Of a stretch of DNA of 64,000 nucleotides, positions 22,720-35,462 are shown piece after piece. The notes beneath the pieces were generated by a model, which made no database searches, was not told the DNA's origin, and saw only the letters and a list, made by a program, of their open reading frames with translations. Source of the DNA: Dichotomocladium elegans (lineage: Eukaryota; Mucoromycota; Mucoromycetes; Mucorales; Lichtheimiaceae); NCBI GenBank assembly GCA_025716815.1, contig JAIXMN010000021.1:248001-312000 (forward strand), in the 5' to 3' direction. Positions within the stretch are counted from its first letter, which is position 1. Each line of letters starts with the position of its first letter. The translations under genes were made by a program, and so were the position numbers.

Positions 22720-25700
22720 ATGAATGTCTCCCGGAAATTTACTCGAGGATCCCAGCGCAAACGGAGCTCAACTATCGACTCTTCAATAGCTATTCTAGCA
22801 ATTAGCAATGAGGACAACCTTGCAGGAATTGTGTACTGCCAAGACCTGATCGCCTCGCTGCTGGAGATACTCGACGGTTCTTTAGAAGCACCTCATCTGG
22901 CGGTGTTCGCTGATGATCCAAACGTTGAATTGCGAGTAACGGGTGCAATGTATCGGTGTCAGAGGTCCGAGAAATAAGTCCCTTGCTTGCCAATGTATAT
23001 CAAATTTGCTGGATACGCAGCCTTTTTCAGCGGCCACAATCGTTGCTCAGGAAGGCGTGCAAGTTGCTCTGCCAGATGCTAGAACATGGCGATTATATTA
23101 GCCTGCAAGAGCAGGTACTATATGAGAGTATAAACCACAATTAGGATGGAGAGTTATAGCTCCTAGGTTGATAACGGAAGAGCGTGTTTACGCATGAGCA
23201 TGTGTTAGAAAAGATTGCTGCGTCGTTTCCAAGGGAAGTGGTTCACGGAGGAGGATCAATGCATTGCTTAAGTAATTCCATCCATTCCCAATGGAATGTG
23301 CTTCAAATTGCAGCACACTTCATGCATGGTATCAATCTGACTGGGGATGACTTCTCGCCTTTTCGAGAGCCCATAGACATCTTGGTCCATATACTTTCTT
23401 ATCCAGATCCAACTGTTGTTGATCTCATATGTCTATGTTATGCTCGACTTGTTGACATCTGAGGCTCAGGCCATAAGCTTTTGGACGATATAATCGATCC
23501 CGCACGTTTGAGCAAAATGATCGATCTGACACCGGTCCCAGGCAAATCAGGCGCTTGAGCGACCGCGTTTAGACATCTCCTGTGCGTCTTTCTAGGAATC
23601 GTACGGCTTTCACCTAAGTTTAGCTGCTAACTTGAGCTTGGAATTGTTAAACGCTTTTATCAAATAATAACAGGAAGAACCATCACCTATAAAGAGGTTC
23701 CATACCTTCGAGTCTATTGCCGCGCGAACGAGATATATACGCAATTCATACAACAATAATGTCCCATTCTGTTTAATCAGACAATACCCACATATCGACG
23801 AGAACAAGGGAATGCATACTGGATTTTAAAGAAAACACCGAAGCTATTGAGACAGATGAGGAATATGTTGATTCCGTTATTAGTAGATCTATACTCGTCC
23901 ATGTTGAATTTAGCTTTGCGAGAATTAGCCGTACATGCGCTAACCAAGGTCATCTACTACAGCGATAATAATATCGTACGCGATACCACTAGAAACATAT
24001 CCATCTCCCCATTTCTCGCCGGAAACTTTTGCTGGGATGGACCAAGGAATCCTGATGGCTTACGCTCTCTATCAATCTGAGTTGCGTGTAATAAATGTTC
24101 CCGGCATCTTGTACGCATTATTCGAAATAGAAGGTGTATTACACGAAGTAAGCGTCCTTTCCACGTTGCCTTTTGAAAGCAGCGTCCAGTGTGATGGCAG
24201 CAAGGTTATGGAAAATTTCAGGGAACTATCACCATCAGCAACAAATATCACTACAACAGTATAAGCGTGACACCAAGCAGGATGCCGTGCATCGCTACGA
24301 TATCTTGCTCGCTCATCATGTTACGCGGATATGCAAGGATAAAGTACCGTTGACGTTTCAGCTTCTTAATTGGATCCACGAGCCTCACAGCAGGATAAAA
24401 GAACGACAATCCATTTCGCTAGAAGTTAAAACAAGTGTGGACGCGGAACGCTCGTCCGATTTCTGGAAATTGTCGGCGAGACCAGCATAGACATCAGCAG
24501 CTTTGAACTATCTTGTTCGGGCATCCTCGACGCCCTTGTTTGGTACCTCGACCATAAAGACACCATGTTATCGGAGCGTCGACAAATGTTCTCTACTATT
24601 TTTATGACCAACCAAGAGCCGCTAAATAAAGCATTACGTAATCTTGTTGATTGTCTCCAGCTTTCCCTGGATAGTTCCATATAGTACTTCGGTAGAAGAT
24701 TAGGGTGATGGATTCTGTAATTCTTCAACCATGCTTCATAGACAGACCAGGGTATGGTTATTTGGAGAAGGATCATTAGATGAGCACATATAAATTGTCC
24801 TTGCACCGGCAATAGCCCGTCTTAGGGTCTTGTAAAGATATCTACTTCCGCGTTCGATCGCCTCTACTCAGCTTTGCCAACAGTCGGAATAAACACTAGC
24901 CCGCTAGATGATCCTGACGAATCGATCTGTAACCCCGATGTGATTAGCTCGCTTAGGCAAGGACAGGGGCACAGATGATGATGAATATGAAGATACCATG
25001 AATATTGATAAGGTGGTAAAAGTATAAAATTTTGGACATCTTTGGAAGGCTACCACAAGTAAGGGGGACACGTTACCCCGAATTAACAGAGCTGGTGTTG
25101 ACCATCACGAAACCGCAGAGGTCAAGAGCGACCGAACCGATTGCGTGTGCAATTCTTTTATCGCTGTCGTGCTATCGACCCAGAGGCGACAGTTTATGGT
25201 GTAATCCACAAAATGAGCACGACCCGGATATATGGTCATCCGCCAATATGGTTACGTATAAGCTTGTGCCGTCAAGAGATGAGAACTCCAACAATGACGC
25301 ATCCACTGCAAAGATCGGTCGTATCACTATGGGCGCCCGTCCAACATGCGCGAAGATACTCTAGATGCTTGCGGCGTTTGACACCTTGACCATCATACGG
25401 TTGACCTTACAAACTATAAACTGACTGGGAAGATAGAACGGCAACCCGAAAAGCTTCTCATTGCGAGCGCGTGTTTCCCAGATTAGGTCGGCTGGCTTAT
25501 GCGCGAATATTACTTTTTATTTCCCTTTGAGACATGTTCTCAATTTCTTCAGAGAACCGCATATGGTTACGCACGGTTGACCGGGCGATGGCAAAGCCAT
25601 CAAATGCGCGGCAATCAAATCCATGTTTCGGTGGACAAGGATCACCTACATCATCAATCTGCACATCCGCTCTTTCATCAATTGCAAAGACGCAAAGTCA

Positions 25701-27021
25701 AGACACCTCGTGAGAATGTGCTTGCAGTAGCCATCAAAATTCTCGATCATTTTGGCACTATACCAGCGAAGAAGGCACCGGTCTCGGACCGACCCTTGAG
25801 TTATACTCAGCCACGTCCAAAAGAATTCCGCAAGCGGTCTCACGAAATGTGGCGCGATAATGACGATGATGGACCATACGTCTCGGCTTCGAGTGGGACT
25901 GTTTCCCTTTAATATGACGGCATCATCTCAGCAACGAGGAAAAAACGCTAAAACTCTTCAAAACTCTCGGTCAATTCATTGCCTAAGGTCATGGTAGATT
26001 TTCGGATGATTGATATGCCGTTCAGCCCCGCGTTTTTCAGGTGTATCTTCGGCATCGAAATTACAGAGCCATCACGGTTACTCAATGTGGATAGGTTTGC
26101 AAATAGAATAACTGCAAAGATAGTGTAAAGTGCGGTGAAGTAACACGTGAGGGGCCAGGGGACTGATTTGAAGCTCGCGTAGGACATTGACCCTGTTTTA
26201 AGAAACTCACTCGGGGATCTACAAACATATGTCGATCGAAAGCTCCAAGTTCTATCGGATGCGCCCTCGGTATGTTTATATGACGTTTAGTGCCGTGACT
26301 ATTAAAACTAGAACATCATGCAGTGTGGAGTGAAAAAACCAGCAGTATTAAGTGCAATGAAGAGCCGCTTGGAAAATCTGTGTTTAGATTTCACATTACC
26401 CGGATGTCCCGAAATTATGCTGAAGGTTTGTTCCGAAGGGAGAAAATACAACGGTCACAATCGACAAGTGAACGCGTACCTAGAGCGCTTGTTCGACATG
26501 ATTCTTGGTGGCTAGGGTGTTTCTGAAAAGATATGCATGTTTTCTGAAGGATTCAATAGTGTGTTTGTCCTTGACAGTCTAAGAATTCTGACCCCGAGCG
26601 AGCTAGTTTCACTGTTTGGGAGTGCAGTGGAAGACGGGTCTTATTCAAGTAGACGATCCCATTCTATAGGATACAGAGAGGTTTTGACAATGTCATCTGT
26701 AGCTATCCTAAGTGCGATCCATACAGATCATGGTTTTATCTTGGAAAGCCGCTTTGTTCAGAATCTCGTCCATATTCTATCCGAATGAGCCAACAGGAGC
26801 GGGGCGACTTTCTGAAGTTCACCACTGGATACCACGGTTTGCCGGTTGGAGGTAGCCATTATGGGGACGAAGCAAGTCATCCAATATGTTTCTATCTAGG
26901 GTGGCACGCCCTGCGCCCGGTCTTTACGGTGGTTCGGAAGCAGTGTGAGCCGCCACGAGGTCCGGATGACTACCCCCCTTCGGTGATGACGTGTATAAAC
27001 TACTTTAAACATCCTAAATAG
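22720..27021 (+). pseudogene. UFD4: Decayed UFD4/TRIP12-type HECT ubiquitin ligase
   Basis: Fragments on the plus strand follow the order of UFD4/TRIP12 E3 ligases. Armadillo-like part: ISNEDNLAG, then CISNLLDTQPFSAATIVAQE, then EKIAASFPREVVHGGG and YPDPTVVDLICLCYARLVD. Middle: VYSS-like and YLDHKDTMLSERRQMF pieces. HECT part: FLFPFETCSQFLQ, GYARLTGRWQ, EFRKRSHEMWRDNDDDGPYV, LENLCLDFTLPGCPEI, EGFNSVFVLDSLRILTPSEL, HGFILESRFVQNL, QERGDFLKFTTG and the catalytic-cysteine strand PPSVMTCINYFKHP. These lie in different frames with stops and small indels (for example a stop directly after ARLVDI at 23461), more than introns can explain. The last residues after the active-site loop are cut by a stop. 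Marks degree-type degradation ligases; here no protein is likely. Confidence 0.85.
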
Positions 27022-27276
27022 TCATCCATTGGAAGTGCTCCATCGACGAATGCTCACGTCAATGTGCGAAGGAAAAAATAGCTTTTTTATTATCATGAAC
27101 ATGTGAAATCGCTTCATGCTCTCCAAGGTCCACCGGGATACCCCGCAATTGAGGACCCGTTTGACTCCGATTCCATGTGTGTTTATATAAAATCAAGGGT
27201 GGGGTCCTGCTTTTGATGTCATTCTCAGCATACTTCCTTCCCTTTTCTTTCCCTTCGCATACTCTTTTCGAAAAAC
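27022..27276 (+). promoter_or_regulatory. Promoter of fructose-1,6-bisphosphatase
   Basis: A TATA box, TATATAAAAT at 27184-27193, lies about 85-90 bp before the ATG, a normal spacing for fungal core promoters. CT-rich sequence (about 27230-27255) follows, as is common at fungal transcription starts. Confidence 0.6.
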
Positions 27277-28791
27277 ATGCCACCTCTTAAGTTTGACCAA
27301 GTCAAAGTCGGTCGCGGTGAGGATTTGATCACCATGACCCGTTGGATGATTTCCCAACAGCAGGTTAGCAGCTATCATGTTCAAATCCAAGGGACGCGCC
27401 ATATCAACCGACACAACCGTAAAACGTTCTTTTTAGACCTGTCCTGAGGCCACTGGTGATCTTACCCTGCTCATGGCCGCCATTCAATTCGGCTGCAAGT
27501 TTGTTGCGTCGAAGGTCAAGCAGGCTGGTTTGGTCAACTTGTAAGACTTCTCTTCTGTTGTTCCGCGGGAATAAAAAAGAAAATGGAACTAAAAAATTGT
27601 CTAGGCTCGGCCTCACAGGCGGATCGAACGTGCAGGGTGAAGATGTCAAGAAGCTTGACTTGCTTGCAAACGATATTTTCCGTAACGCCTTGATTGCCTC
27701 TGGCAAGGCCTGTGTGCTTGTTTCGGAGGAGGATGAGAACGCTATGCTGATCCAGGACCCCAACCTGCGCGGCAAGTATATTGTCACCTTTGATCCTCTT
27801 GACGGCTCGTCGAACATTGACTGCGGTGTCTCGATCGGTACTATCTTTGGCATCTTCAAAGTGGCAAGTATCTAGGAAATTGTTGAGGAGGATGCAGGCG
27901 GTGATGTACACTGGGTGGCGTTTGGGTATGCCATGACGTATGTTCTGGGACTAATCCACATTATGCAATAGGCTGATCCCTCCAAACCTACCGAAAAGGA
28001 TCTTCTGCGATGTGGCCGTGAGATCGTGTGTGCAGGCTACTGCATGTATGGTACGTATGGGCAAAGAGGGGTGAATCCAAGAAATGTCTTAACTGACCGG
28101 GCGTGCTTTGCGATGAACAGGTTCCTATGTCGAGATGATTTTGGTCAGTGGCAATACAGGATGGAAATCACATGGTCGAAATAAGGTCTGACCCGATATT
28201 TCCTATTATAGTCCTTTGGCCATGGCGTGAATGGTTTCACCCTCGACCCTGCGATTGGCGAATTCATCATGACCCATCCCAATGTAAGTAGAACAAACTC
28301 AAAAACCGCTTCCCCGCCAACTCACCATTTTCGCCCGTATAGATTAAATTGCCTCCTCGCGGCAAGATCTATTCCATCAACGAGGGCAACTATAAGTACT
28401 TTGATGAGCCTTCCAAGAAGTATGTCGATGCCGTCAAGCAAAAGTATAGCGCACGTTATGTCGGTTCCATGGTGTCTGATATCCATCGCACCTTGTTGTA
28501 TGGTAAATTCGTCGCGAAATATTGTAACAATCGTTCTATTTAAACCAATACGTTGGGTTAGGTGGTATTTTCGGTTACCCGGCTGATTCAAAGTCCAAGC
28601 GTGGAAAGCTCCGCATTCTGTACGAAGTCTTCCCCATGGCCTTCTTGATCGAACAGGCAGGCGGCAAGGCCTCCACTGGCACCAAAAACGCCCTTGATAT
28701 TACCCCTGAGCATATCCATGATCGATCAGGCATCTGGTTGGGCTCTAAGGAAGACGTGGAGGAGCTGGAATCATATTACAAGAAGCGTTAA
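27277..28791 (+). CDS. FBP1: Fructose-1,6-bisphosphatase
   Basis: This gluconeogenic enzyme hydrolyses fructose-1,6-bisphosphate to fructose-6-phosphate. Motifs: metal site [20 protein letters not shown], substrate loop [37 protein letters not shown], and [20 protein letters not shown]. Eight exons are separated by introns 27364-27436, 27541-27604, 27861-27971, 28051-28120, 28144-28211, 28284-28342 and 28503-28561. They encode 336 aa, the normal length. Exon 5 (28121-28143) is only 23 nt. The third intron boundary (AAA|GTGGCA) is the least certain, because a donor 9 nt further on (GTATCT) exists. The N-terminus carries [11 protein letters not shown], as in fungal forms. An AATAAA signal occurs at 28928-28933. 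Confidence 0.95.
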
Positions 28792-29204
28792 AGAAACAAG
28801 GCACGCACCACTGAGTACATGAAAGCCACGGAGTTTGGTTTGTTTTTGCAATCAATGGAAAAACTATTCATAATGAACGATCTGTGTGATTGTGTGTATT
28901 CGTCTATACCCACTCACTGCTCTATAAAATAAATCTATGCTCTTCAAAATCGAGGAATGCCATCATTACTTTATTCATGCACCCGGGTGGGGAACGAGTA
29001 TTTCTTATGAACGGTGCCTTTGCGTGAGAAAATTACCGCTGTCTTATGACATACACCGTTTCCCCCCCAAAATTGAAGTCCAGAAATATTTACAAAGCAA
29101 ATGTCGTATGCATGAAGATGATGAATCTTTATATCGCCTTGCTTTTTATTCGACTCTAACACCTTATATTCTTTATGGATTGATCAATTGCGTTCTTGCT
29201 CGAT
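28792..29204. other. 3' region of FBP1 and spacer
   Basis: It contains the FBP1 3' untranslated region with an AATAAA signal. No further gene was recognised. Confidence 0.45.
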
Positions 29205-29511
29205 GCGTCACGGGATGAAGATGAGAAGAGATACCAAACCCCTCGGTGTGGCCGCGATTTGACTGCCTTCAGGCAAGGCCATCCTTTTTTTTTTGTACCG
29301 AGGAGTCGGTGTTTCTGGCTTCGCCTCGCCATTCTTCTCACCCCAGGTGCTGGCCCGCCTTTCTCTTGTTTCGCGCCGCCGTGTGCCCCAGCGTTTGCTT
29401 CCGACGTTGCTCCTGCCACTGCTCCTGACGCACCGCCAATCCGCTGCCATGGTTATTGCCATATGCACATCCGAATACGCCTGTTGTGATCTGGATTGGT
29501 GAGTCAAAATG
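29205..29511 (-). repeat. Dispersed repeat, copy B
   Basis: Inverted copy of the element at 10466-10825. The minus strand shows CATTTTGACTCACCAATCC, GTGCATATGGCAATAACCAT, an AAAAA-rich stretch and the exact 17-mer shared with copy A (here TTTGACTGCCTTCAGGC on plus at 29258-29274). The 17-mer includes a small hairpin, CTGCCTGAAGGCAG. The copies are about 18.7 kb apart. Confidence 0.65.
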
Positions 29512-32448
29512 TAAAGGAGAGGGTTTCATATTTTCTGTGGGCTAACCGAAATCTTTTTATAACAATTTCATGCGATCTAAGCATTAAACTTCGCCCGTTT
29601 TTAGCCTCATCAAAACTCGGTGAACTAGTGAAAAGCTTTCATAGCTTCGCTTAAAGTTGTAGAATTTTATAACGGGATAGCTCACTTATGGAGCAAAACA
29701 GCTTCTTTTTCTGGCTTTCTCTTGTTCTTGATATTGCATAGGTAATGCCATGGAGAAGTATTTTACTGGCAAATCGATAAGCGGACGAAGATGTTGGTCC
29801 TTCATCCTTCTGTAACGATAACCAACAAGACGTGCATCCCGGACATGGCCATAAACTTCACAAGGATGGCTTTGATGTATAGTAATCTCTTTGACCTGGT
29901 TCTGTATTCTCAGCAAGTATTATGCATAGATAGTTGACACTATCGCCCGGACCATTCGGTATTGCTTGGACATCTTTGATGGTGAAAAGATATAGCCTCT
30001 GTTAGTAATAGCCATTACTGGTTTCTCCAACAGAAACTTCATTATTTCACATTTGAAAATCGGACAATGATCCATTTTACATACCACCTCACCAGTAATG
30101 GACTAAACAAGCTTCTGTATGCGAGCATATCATAAATTTGTTACATTCTCTGGAACCTCAGAACTTGATTATTTCAGGCACCAATCCATGATCTCTTATA
30201 AATCAAGGCTGATATTGGACGAGCTGTTGAGAGTTGGCGTAGAGCAATAAAAGAACAAGCTGGTCAGACGTCCATAGACTACGTACTAAATTTATTCCTA
30301 TTATGCATATTTGCCTCCCTGGAAACGTAGTATATATTGCGCATTCTATTGCGACGTACGTATATTGGCAATATCCCCACTGATTGCAGTATCGTACATT
30401 CTTATCCCTTAGGTGAAGAGCATACTTATGTTTGATGAGTACGGCAATTTCAACATCCAAATGATCTACAAGAGAGCCCTAAACGTTTTCTGCTTTGACA
30501 GTCGCAAGCCTCATTTTGACTGGACCCACCGAATCATTCTTTGATGCTGTGGCAGCCAGTTCCCAAAAATTGTAATCGGGCGAAATATTGCCCAGAGATA
30601 CTCCCATTCTCGATAATTCAAACATCAGCATCTTTGCATAGACTATCCTAGTTGCGCCAGTCAAGACTATCGCTTCTGGGAAACCGAATGGTGATCTAAT
30701 ACTACATTTGTAAACAATGAGAGAGTCCAATCAGATGGAACGGTCATCCTTCTCGGTACAATCTAACTTATGCACCCCGACGTTCACGTGCTTTGCTACG
30801 GATGTGCTAGCAATAACCAGCGTGAAGAAAGCAAAGGAAGGTGAACATCAGCATAAGCTGAGGGCCAGACGGCGGCAAAGATGGGTAGTTGGCAGCATCA
30901 TTACAGAGCAGAACAGCCAGTACGCCATGGGATTGCGAGGAACGATATCCTTGCTGAACCAACGTGCTAATCTACGCTTTCGACTACATCCAGCCTGCAT
31001 TCATATGTACCACAATTAATATATTCCCAGTTACTGGGGTCAGATCATCGTTATGAATTCCAAATCCTGAGGAATCAAGCACATCGGGAAGCCTACTTTT
31101 TTGGGGCCCATCGTGGCTGACAGTGTAGAGAACACTGTCTTCAAGAGCAAATCTGGCGGAGCACGTAAGAATTTTTGTCAGTCTTGTCAACTCAAGAAGA
31201 AAAAGGTGCATGCGTAACAACATCAACAAAACAGGATAAGAGACTCGTATTAAAAAATGGATTCTGGGAGAAACTACCCTCTGTTTTTGTGATCCTTCAA
31301 TTAAAGGGCAACTTCATTTTTGAAAATATATATACCACAAATGATACTGATGATGCACTTGCTCATACCAAAAATGGTATATCTAAATAGTGACTTCTGA
31401 AAGTGAAGTACCCCTGAAGAACCATGTACTATTGCTTCTTACCTCAAATAACAGTTCGGGTAAGTTTCTGAAAGGCTTATCATCTAAATTTGAGAGTGTT
31501 CCTGGTATTTATTACAAATATTTGGGTTTTATGTCCAGCAAGGGAAATTTGTAAAGTCTATTCACATTTTCGTAATAATGAGAAATCACGAATATTACGC
31601 AATGAATGGTTTTTGAAAAGGCGCAAGACGCCTTATTTTATCAGCCGCAATACCATTCATCGCAAAAGAAGTATCCGTAGAGATGACGGAAGTGACCGAG
31701 AAAAGATTATTCCTCGTTTCTAATCGACAGTCATATACCTGGACGTCTTTCCACGCGCTTCCTCTTTCTCTATATGTGCGGTGTCTTGAAACCACGTCCT
31801 TCTCTTATATTGGTCTATAGTATTCTTCGAGACAGTAATGGCTATTTCTCTACATAAACCATGGTTCAACTCAAAGTAAGCGTCAACAGAGGAACAGGGA
31901 ACAAGGCGTTTGATTAGACCACAATATCATTGCAATCTCTCAGATTCTTAGTGTGTCTCTTGAGAAGCTCTGTTCGTTTTGCACTAATCTTGATGATACT
32001 TTCGCTGTTACTTCCACCGCCTCCATCTATCGTCAGTACCCAATGTTTTGTTCTCTGATGCTCCTGTAGTCGCATCCGCGGTTGGCCTGTGACTTTCTCT
32101 GTCGATTTCGCCCGATGCATCTGCTCCTGATGCTCTCCGAAGTTCCGGATACTATTTTGCCCGTCCTTTACGCGTTGGTTATCGCCGATACAGACGTTAT
32201 TAGTTTTGGGTTGAGTATAGGTAAATGGTAATGGATCAATATTTCTTGTTGCTAAAGCAAAAATCTTTGTATTCTCGTACGACAATCTCGGTAAAAATAT
32301 GCAGACAAATTGACAACAAGGATAAAGTTGTTGTTGGACCCAGCCACTCAGCCTTTTATAAACTGAGCTGCCCGAAGTTGCGCCTTTGTTTCAACCCCCC
32401 CCCTTTTCCCATTTCTTTCCGTACATTGTTCTTTTTTGTTGGGCATCC
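29512..32448. other. Gene-poor, decayed sequence upstream of the kelch-kinase gene
   Basis: Nearly 3 kb with only short open frames. Some minus-strand pieces look like former coding sequence: SPFGFPEAIVLTGATRIVYA at about 30690-30620, and FLLELTRLTKILTC with FALEDSVLYTVSHDG around 31205-31120. They lie in order on one strand and could be a dead regulator gene (for example of the fungal transcription-factor type), but I cannot name it. No intact gene is supported. The final 150 bp include a C-run near 32395 and a T-rich stretch before the kelch-kinase ATG. Confidence 0.4.
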
Positions 32449-35400
32449 ATGGTGGCGTATCTCCTTCTTGCTCTTGCTCTAACCACTGTTGGCGTCTATT
32501 CCCAGGGGCAGCTTGGAGCACGTCAGAGTCAAGTTCAATGGCGTGGCGGACATGCAGGAGGTAGATTGAATTGATTCCTTGTAACGGTACCTGATAAAGA
32601 TGACGAACGTTTACGCCGCGAACGAGTAGCCTACATTGAGCCCTACGTAATCGTGTATGGCGGTAGTCAAAATGCAGCAATTGATCCTGGCAGCCCAAAT
32701 ATCACTGGTACAAATGAGTTGTGGGTGTGGAACTCGATAGAGGGCGCATGGTATCATCCGAAAGTGGAGACGGCAAACACGATACCCGGACAAATTTTCT
32801 TTTCAGCTTCGGATATTCCAAGCCCAGGTCAGATGGTCGCTATTGCAACCAACACAACTGGTGGCGCCAACTGGTTACAAAAACTCGACACGAACAGTTG
32901 GAGTTGGAGCTTTCCTACAGCAAGTACGTAATATGATATATAAGGATCACAATAACAATAACATTGTGATTTTACTCATCGAATGTAATTACGTCTTTGT
33001 ATGACATAGCTCTTCCGCCTCCGCAACACGCCTCCGGTTATGCCATCACGCTGCTGAATAATTCTTTGTACTACTTTGGCGGTCTCTCAGTTGACCAAAA
33101 CGGTGTCCCAATTCAGAATTCCGTTCTGAACTCGCTCTACAGTATGGATGCAAACAACTACGTTTGGACCCCTAAAGCCAATGGTCCTGGCGTTACAGAT
33201 CACGTTATCTGCTACATTCCTAGCTGCAACTGCCTGATCAGCTATGGTGGAACACGTACAGGCGAAAAGGCGTCACCTACTCCAGACGTTTACGTTTATT
33301 CGATTGCCACAGGCACATGGAACGTTCAGATGCAGGTGCAGACAGTAAACAATGCCGCACCCGGCGCTCGGCGCCTTCATACAGCCAACTGTCTCGATGA
33401 TCGAATGATTGTCTTTGGTGGCGGCACAGATCGGCCCTTCGACACAAATGTCTGGATACTCGATGCATCTCAATACCCTACGCTTACGTGGAGGAACCAG
33501 CCCATGTCTAATCTTAGTGACGGTCCGAACGCACGCATGGGTAAAGCTTCTGAAATCCCTTTTATGGGCTGCGCATTCATTAGCACATTCAAACAATGGA
33601 GGACATGCAAAGCCTCTCTTGCATATATTGTATCTCACACAATCGACACTGCCCATAGGTCACACAGCTGTGTTAGACAAAACTAAGCAGAAAATTTACA
33701 TTTTCGGCGGGTGGGGCGTAGGCAACACCTACGACACCAACATGTACATTCTCGATTATCATTCTTGGGGATGGACCCGAGTCAGCCCAGCGGGATTCAA
33801 TTCTCCTGTCGCACCCATTCCGACCGCAACTCAGTCGAGCAACATGTCATCGGCAACGTCCAGCAACAGCGTCCTGCAGGGAGACCCCTTGTCGAGCGAT
33901 GATAAGAAGGAGGTTGTGATTGGAGCTGCAGTGGGTGGGACAATCGGCGGAGCGCTTGTGCTCGCCGGTCTATGCTTTTTGCTTGTGCGACGCAGCCGAA
34001 AACGACAAAGGGAAGAAAAAACATTGTCACCTGAATTCGAGGACGACGAGGATATGGGAACGGCGAGTTACTACGCCAATCGTGGGAGCATGAGCAGCCC
34101 CAACATGCCGATCCCTTCATTGTCAGAGTTGCCGACAACTACTGCTTCCGAGAACTCAATGTCGTATTCTTTTCTGCCGCTCCAATCACCAAATGAAGTT
34201 ATCATGCAGAAACCTAATGAGTTCACCAGACCGTTGATGCGGAGCGTCAATAGCAGTATGCTCGCATCAGCAGGTATTACATCACCTACGACAGGGATGA
34301 GCAATGCTGCTACTGTGCCGTACATGCATTTTTCAATTCCCACCAACAAGTCCACCACCTCAACCTTATCATCTGTCCCTATCGCCCAGCGCGTGTCGGT
34401 ATCGACTGCGACTGTTGCGTCGCCCACAGCAACCACCCGCACGTCAACCGATCTGTTTTCAGAAAACGATTTCATCAGTCCACTCGACCAGCTTGCGCGC
34501 ATTCACACGCTGCCGCTACCTCCAGATCGATACACCATGGAACCAGCACCACGCCACGCGGGCCTAACCAACAAGGTCTGGTTTGGCACGCGCGACGGCG
34601 TGCCTGTGGCATTAAAAGTGTTTGGCCGCCGCGAAGCCTGGGAGCGAGAATGCCGCGTCCTTGTGAAGCTCAGAGAGTCGAGCTATATCGTTCGACTCGT
34701 GGAAATGATGACGATCGGCAACACCAATACTGACTATGTCACCGTTCTTGAGCGCCTAAGGCCTGCAGAGCTATCACGCAAAGCAATGCATGACATCGCT
34801 GCATGTCTTGCGTTCTGCCATGCTAACGAGATTGCCTTTTGCGATCTCAAGCCTTCTAATATCATGCAAGACGATAGCAACCACAAGCTCATTGATTTCG
34901 AGGCAAGCCGCACGATAGGTCAAGAATGCGTTGGTCTTATTACGCCGCGATACTGTCCGCCCGAAGTAGCCCGCGCAACAACCTATGGGATTGAATCGAG
35001 TGGTGGCGTGGTTGCAGCAGCAAGTGTAGATCTTTGGTCGCTGGGCTGCCTGATTTATGTACGTTCAGAACCCAGGCGTGCGGCTGGTTTCCATACAGAA
35101 TACTAAGAAAAAATGCATCATACAGGAACTGGAGGCCAAGCAACCATTATTCCCTTCGAATGTCAGCGATGAGACAGTGCTTCACTTTATCTCTCACCCA
35201 TCACCACTGACTCCGGCGCTCATCAACGGTTTGCGATGGAATGAACAAGTCGAGCTTGAGATACCTGCATTGCATGAAGACGTGCAGGATCCGAGTGCTC
35301 GCGATTTGATAAAAACACTCTTGAGTCAGGATCCTGTCAAGCGTGGTAGCGCTTCCCATTGGCTCGTAAGTCCGCAGATCACCGATTCCATGGCAAGATT

Positions 35401-35462
35401 GAAACCTAACCTTCTTGTTTCAGAAAAACCATCCATACTTTTTGCAGGAACAGGGCATGTGA
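32449..35462 (+). CDS. Kelch-repeat / transmembrane / protein-kinase fusion (receptor-kinase-like)
   Basis: One 872-aa protein combines three parts. A signal peptide (MVAYLLLALALTTVGVYSQ) leads into kelch repeats (VIVYGG, LYYFGGLSV, CLISYGGTRT, MIVFGGGTD, IYIFGGWG), about residues 35-360. A single membrane helix follows at about 398-422 (VVIGAAVGGTIGGALVLAG) with a basic stop-transfer. A Ser/Thr-rich linker leads to a kinase domain: VALKVF (Lys 632), FCDLKPSNI (Asp 708), LIDFEA (Asp 725), TPRYCPPEVA and VDLWSLGCLIYELE. HRD has become FCD and DFG has become DFE, but Lys and both Asp remain, so activity is plausible. Introns: 32561-32626, 32924-33009, 33541-33658, 35059-35125 and 35366-35423, all phase-consistent. 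The layout suggests a cell-surface sensor with a cytoplasmic kinase. Confidence 0.88.
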
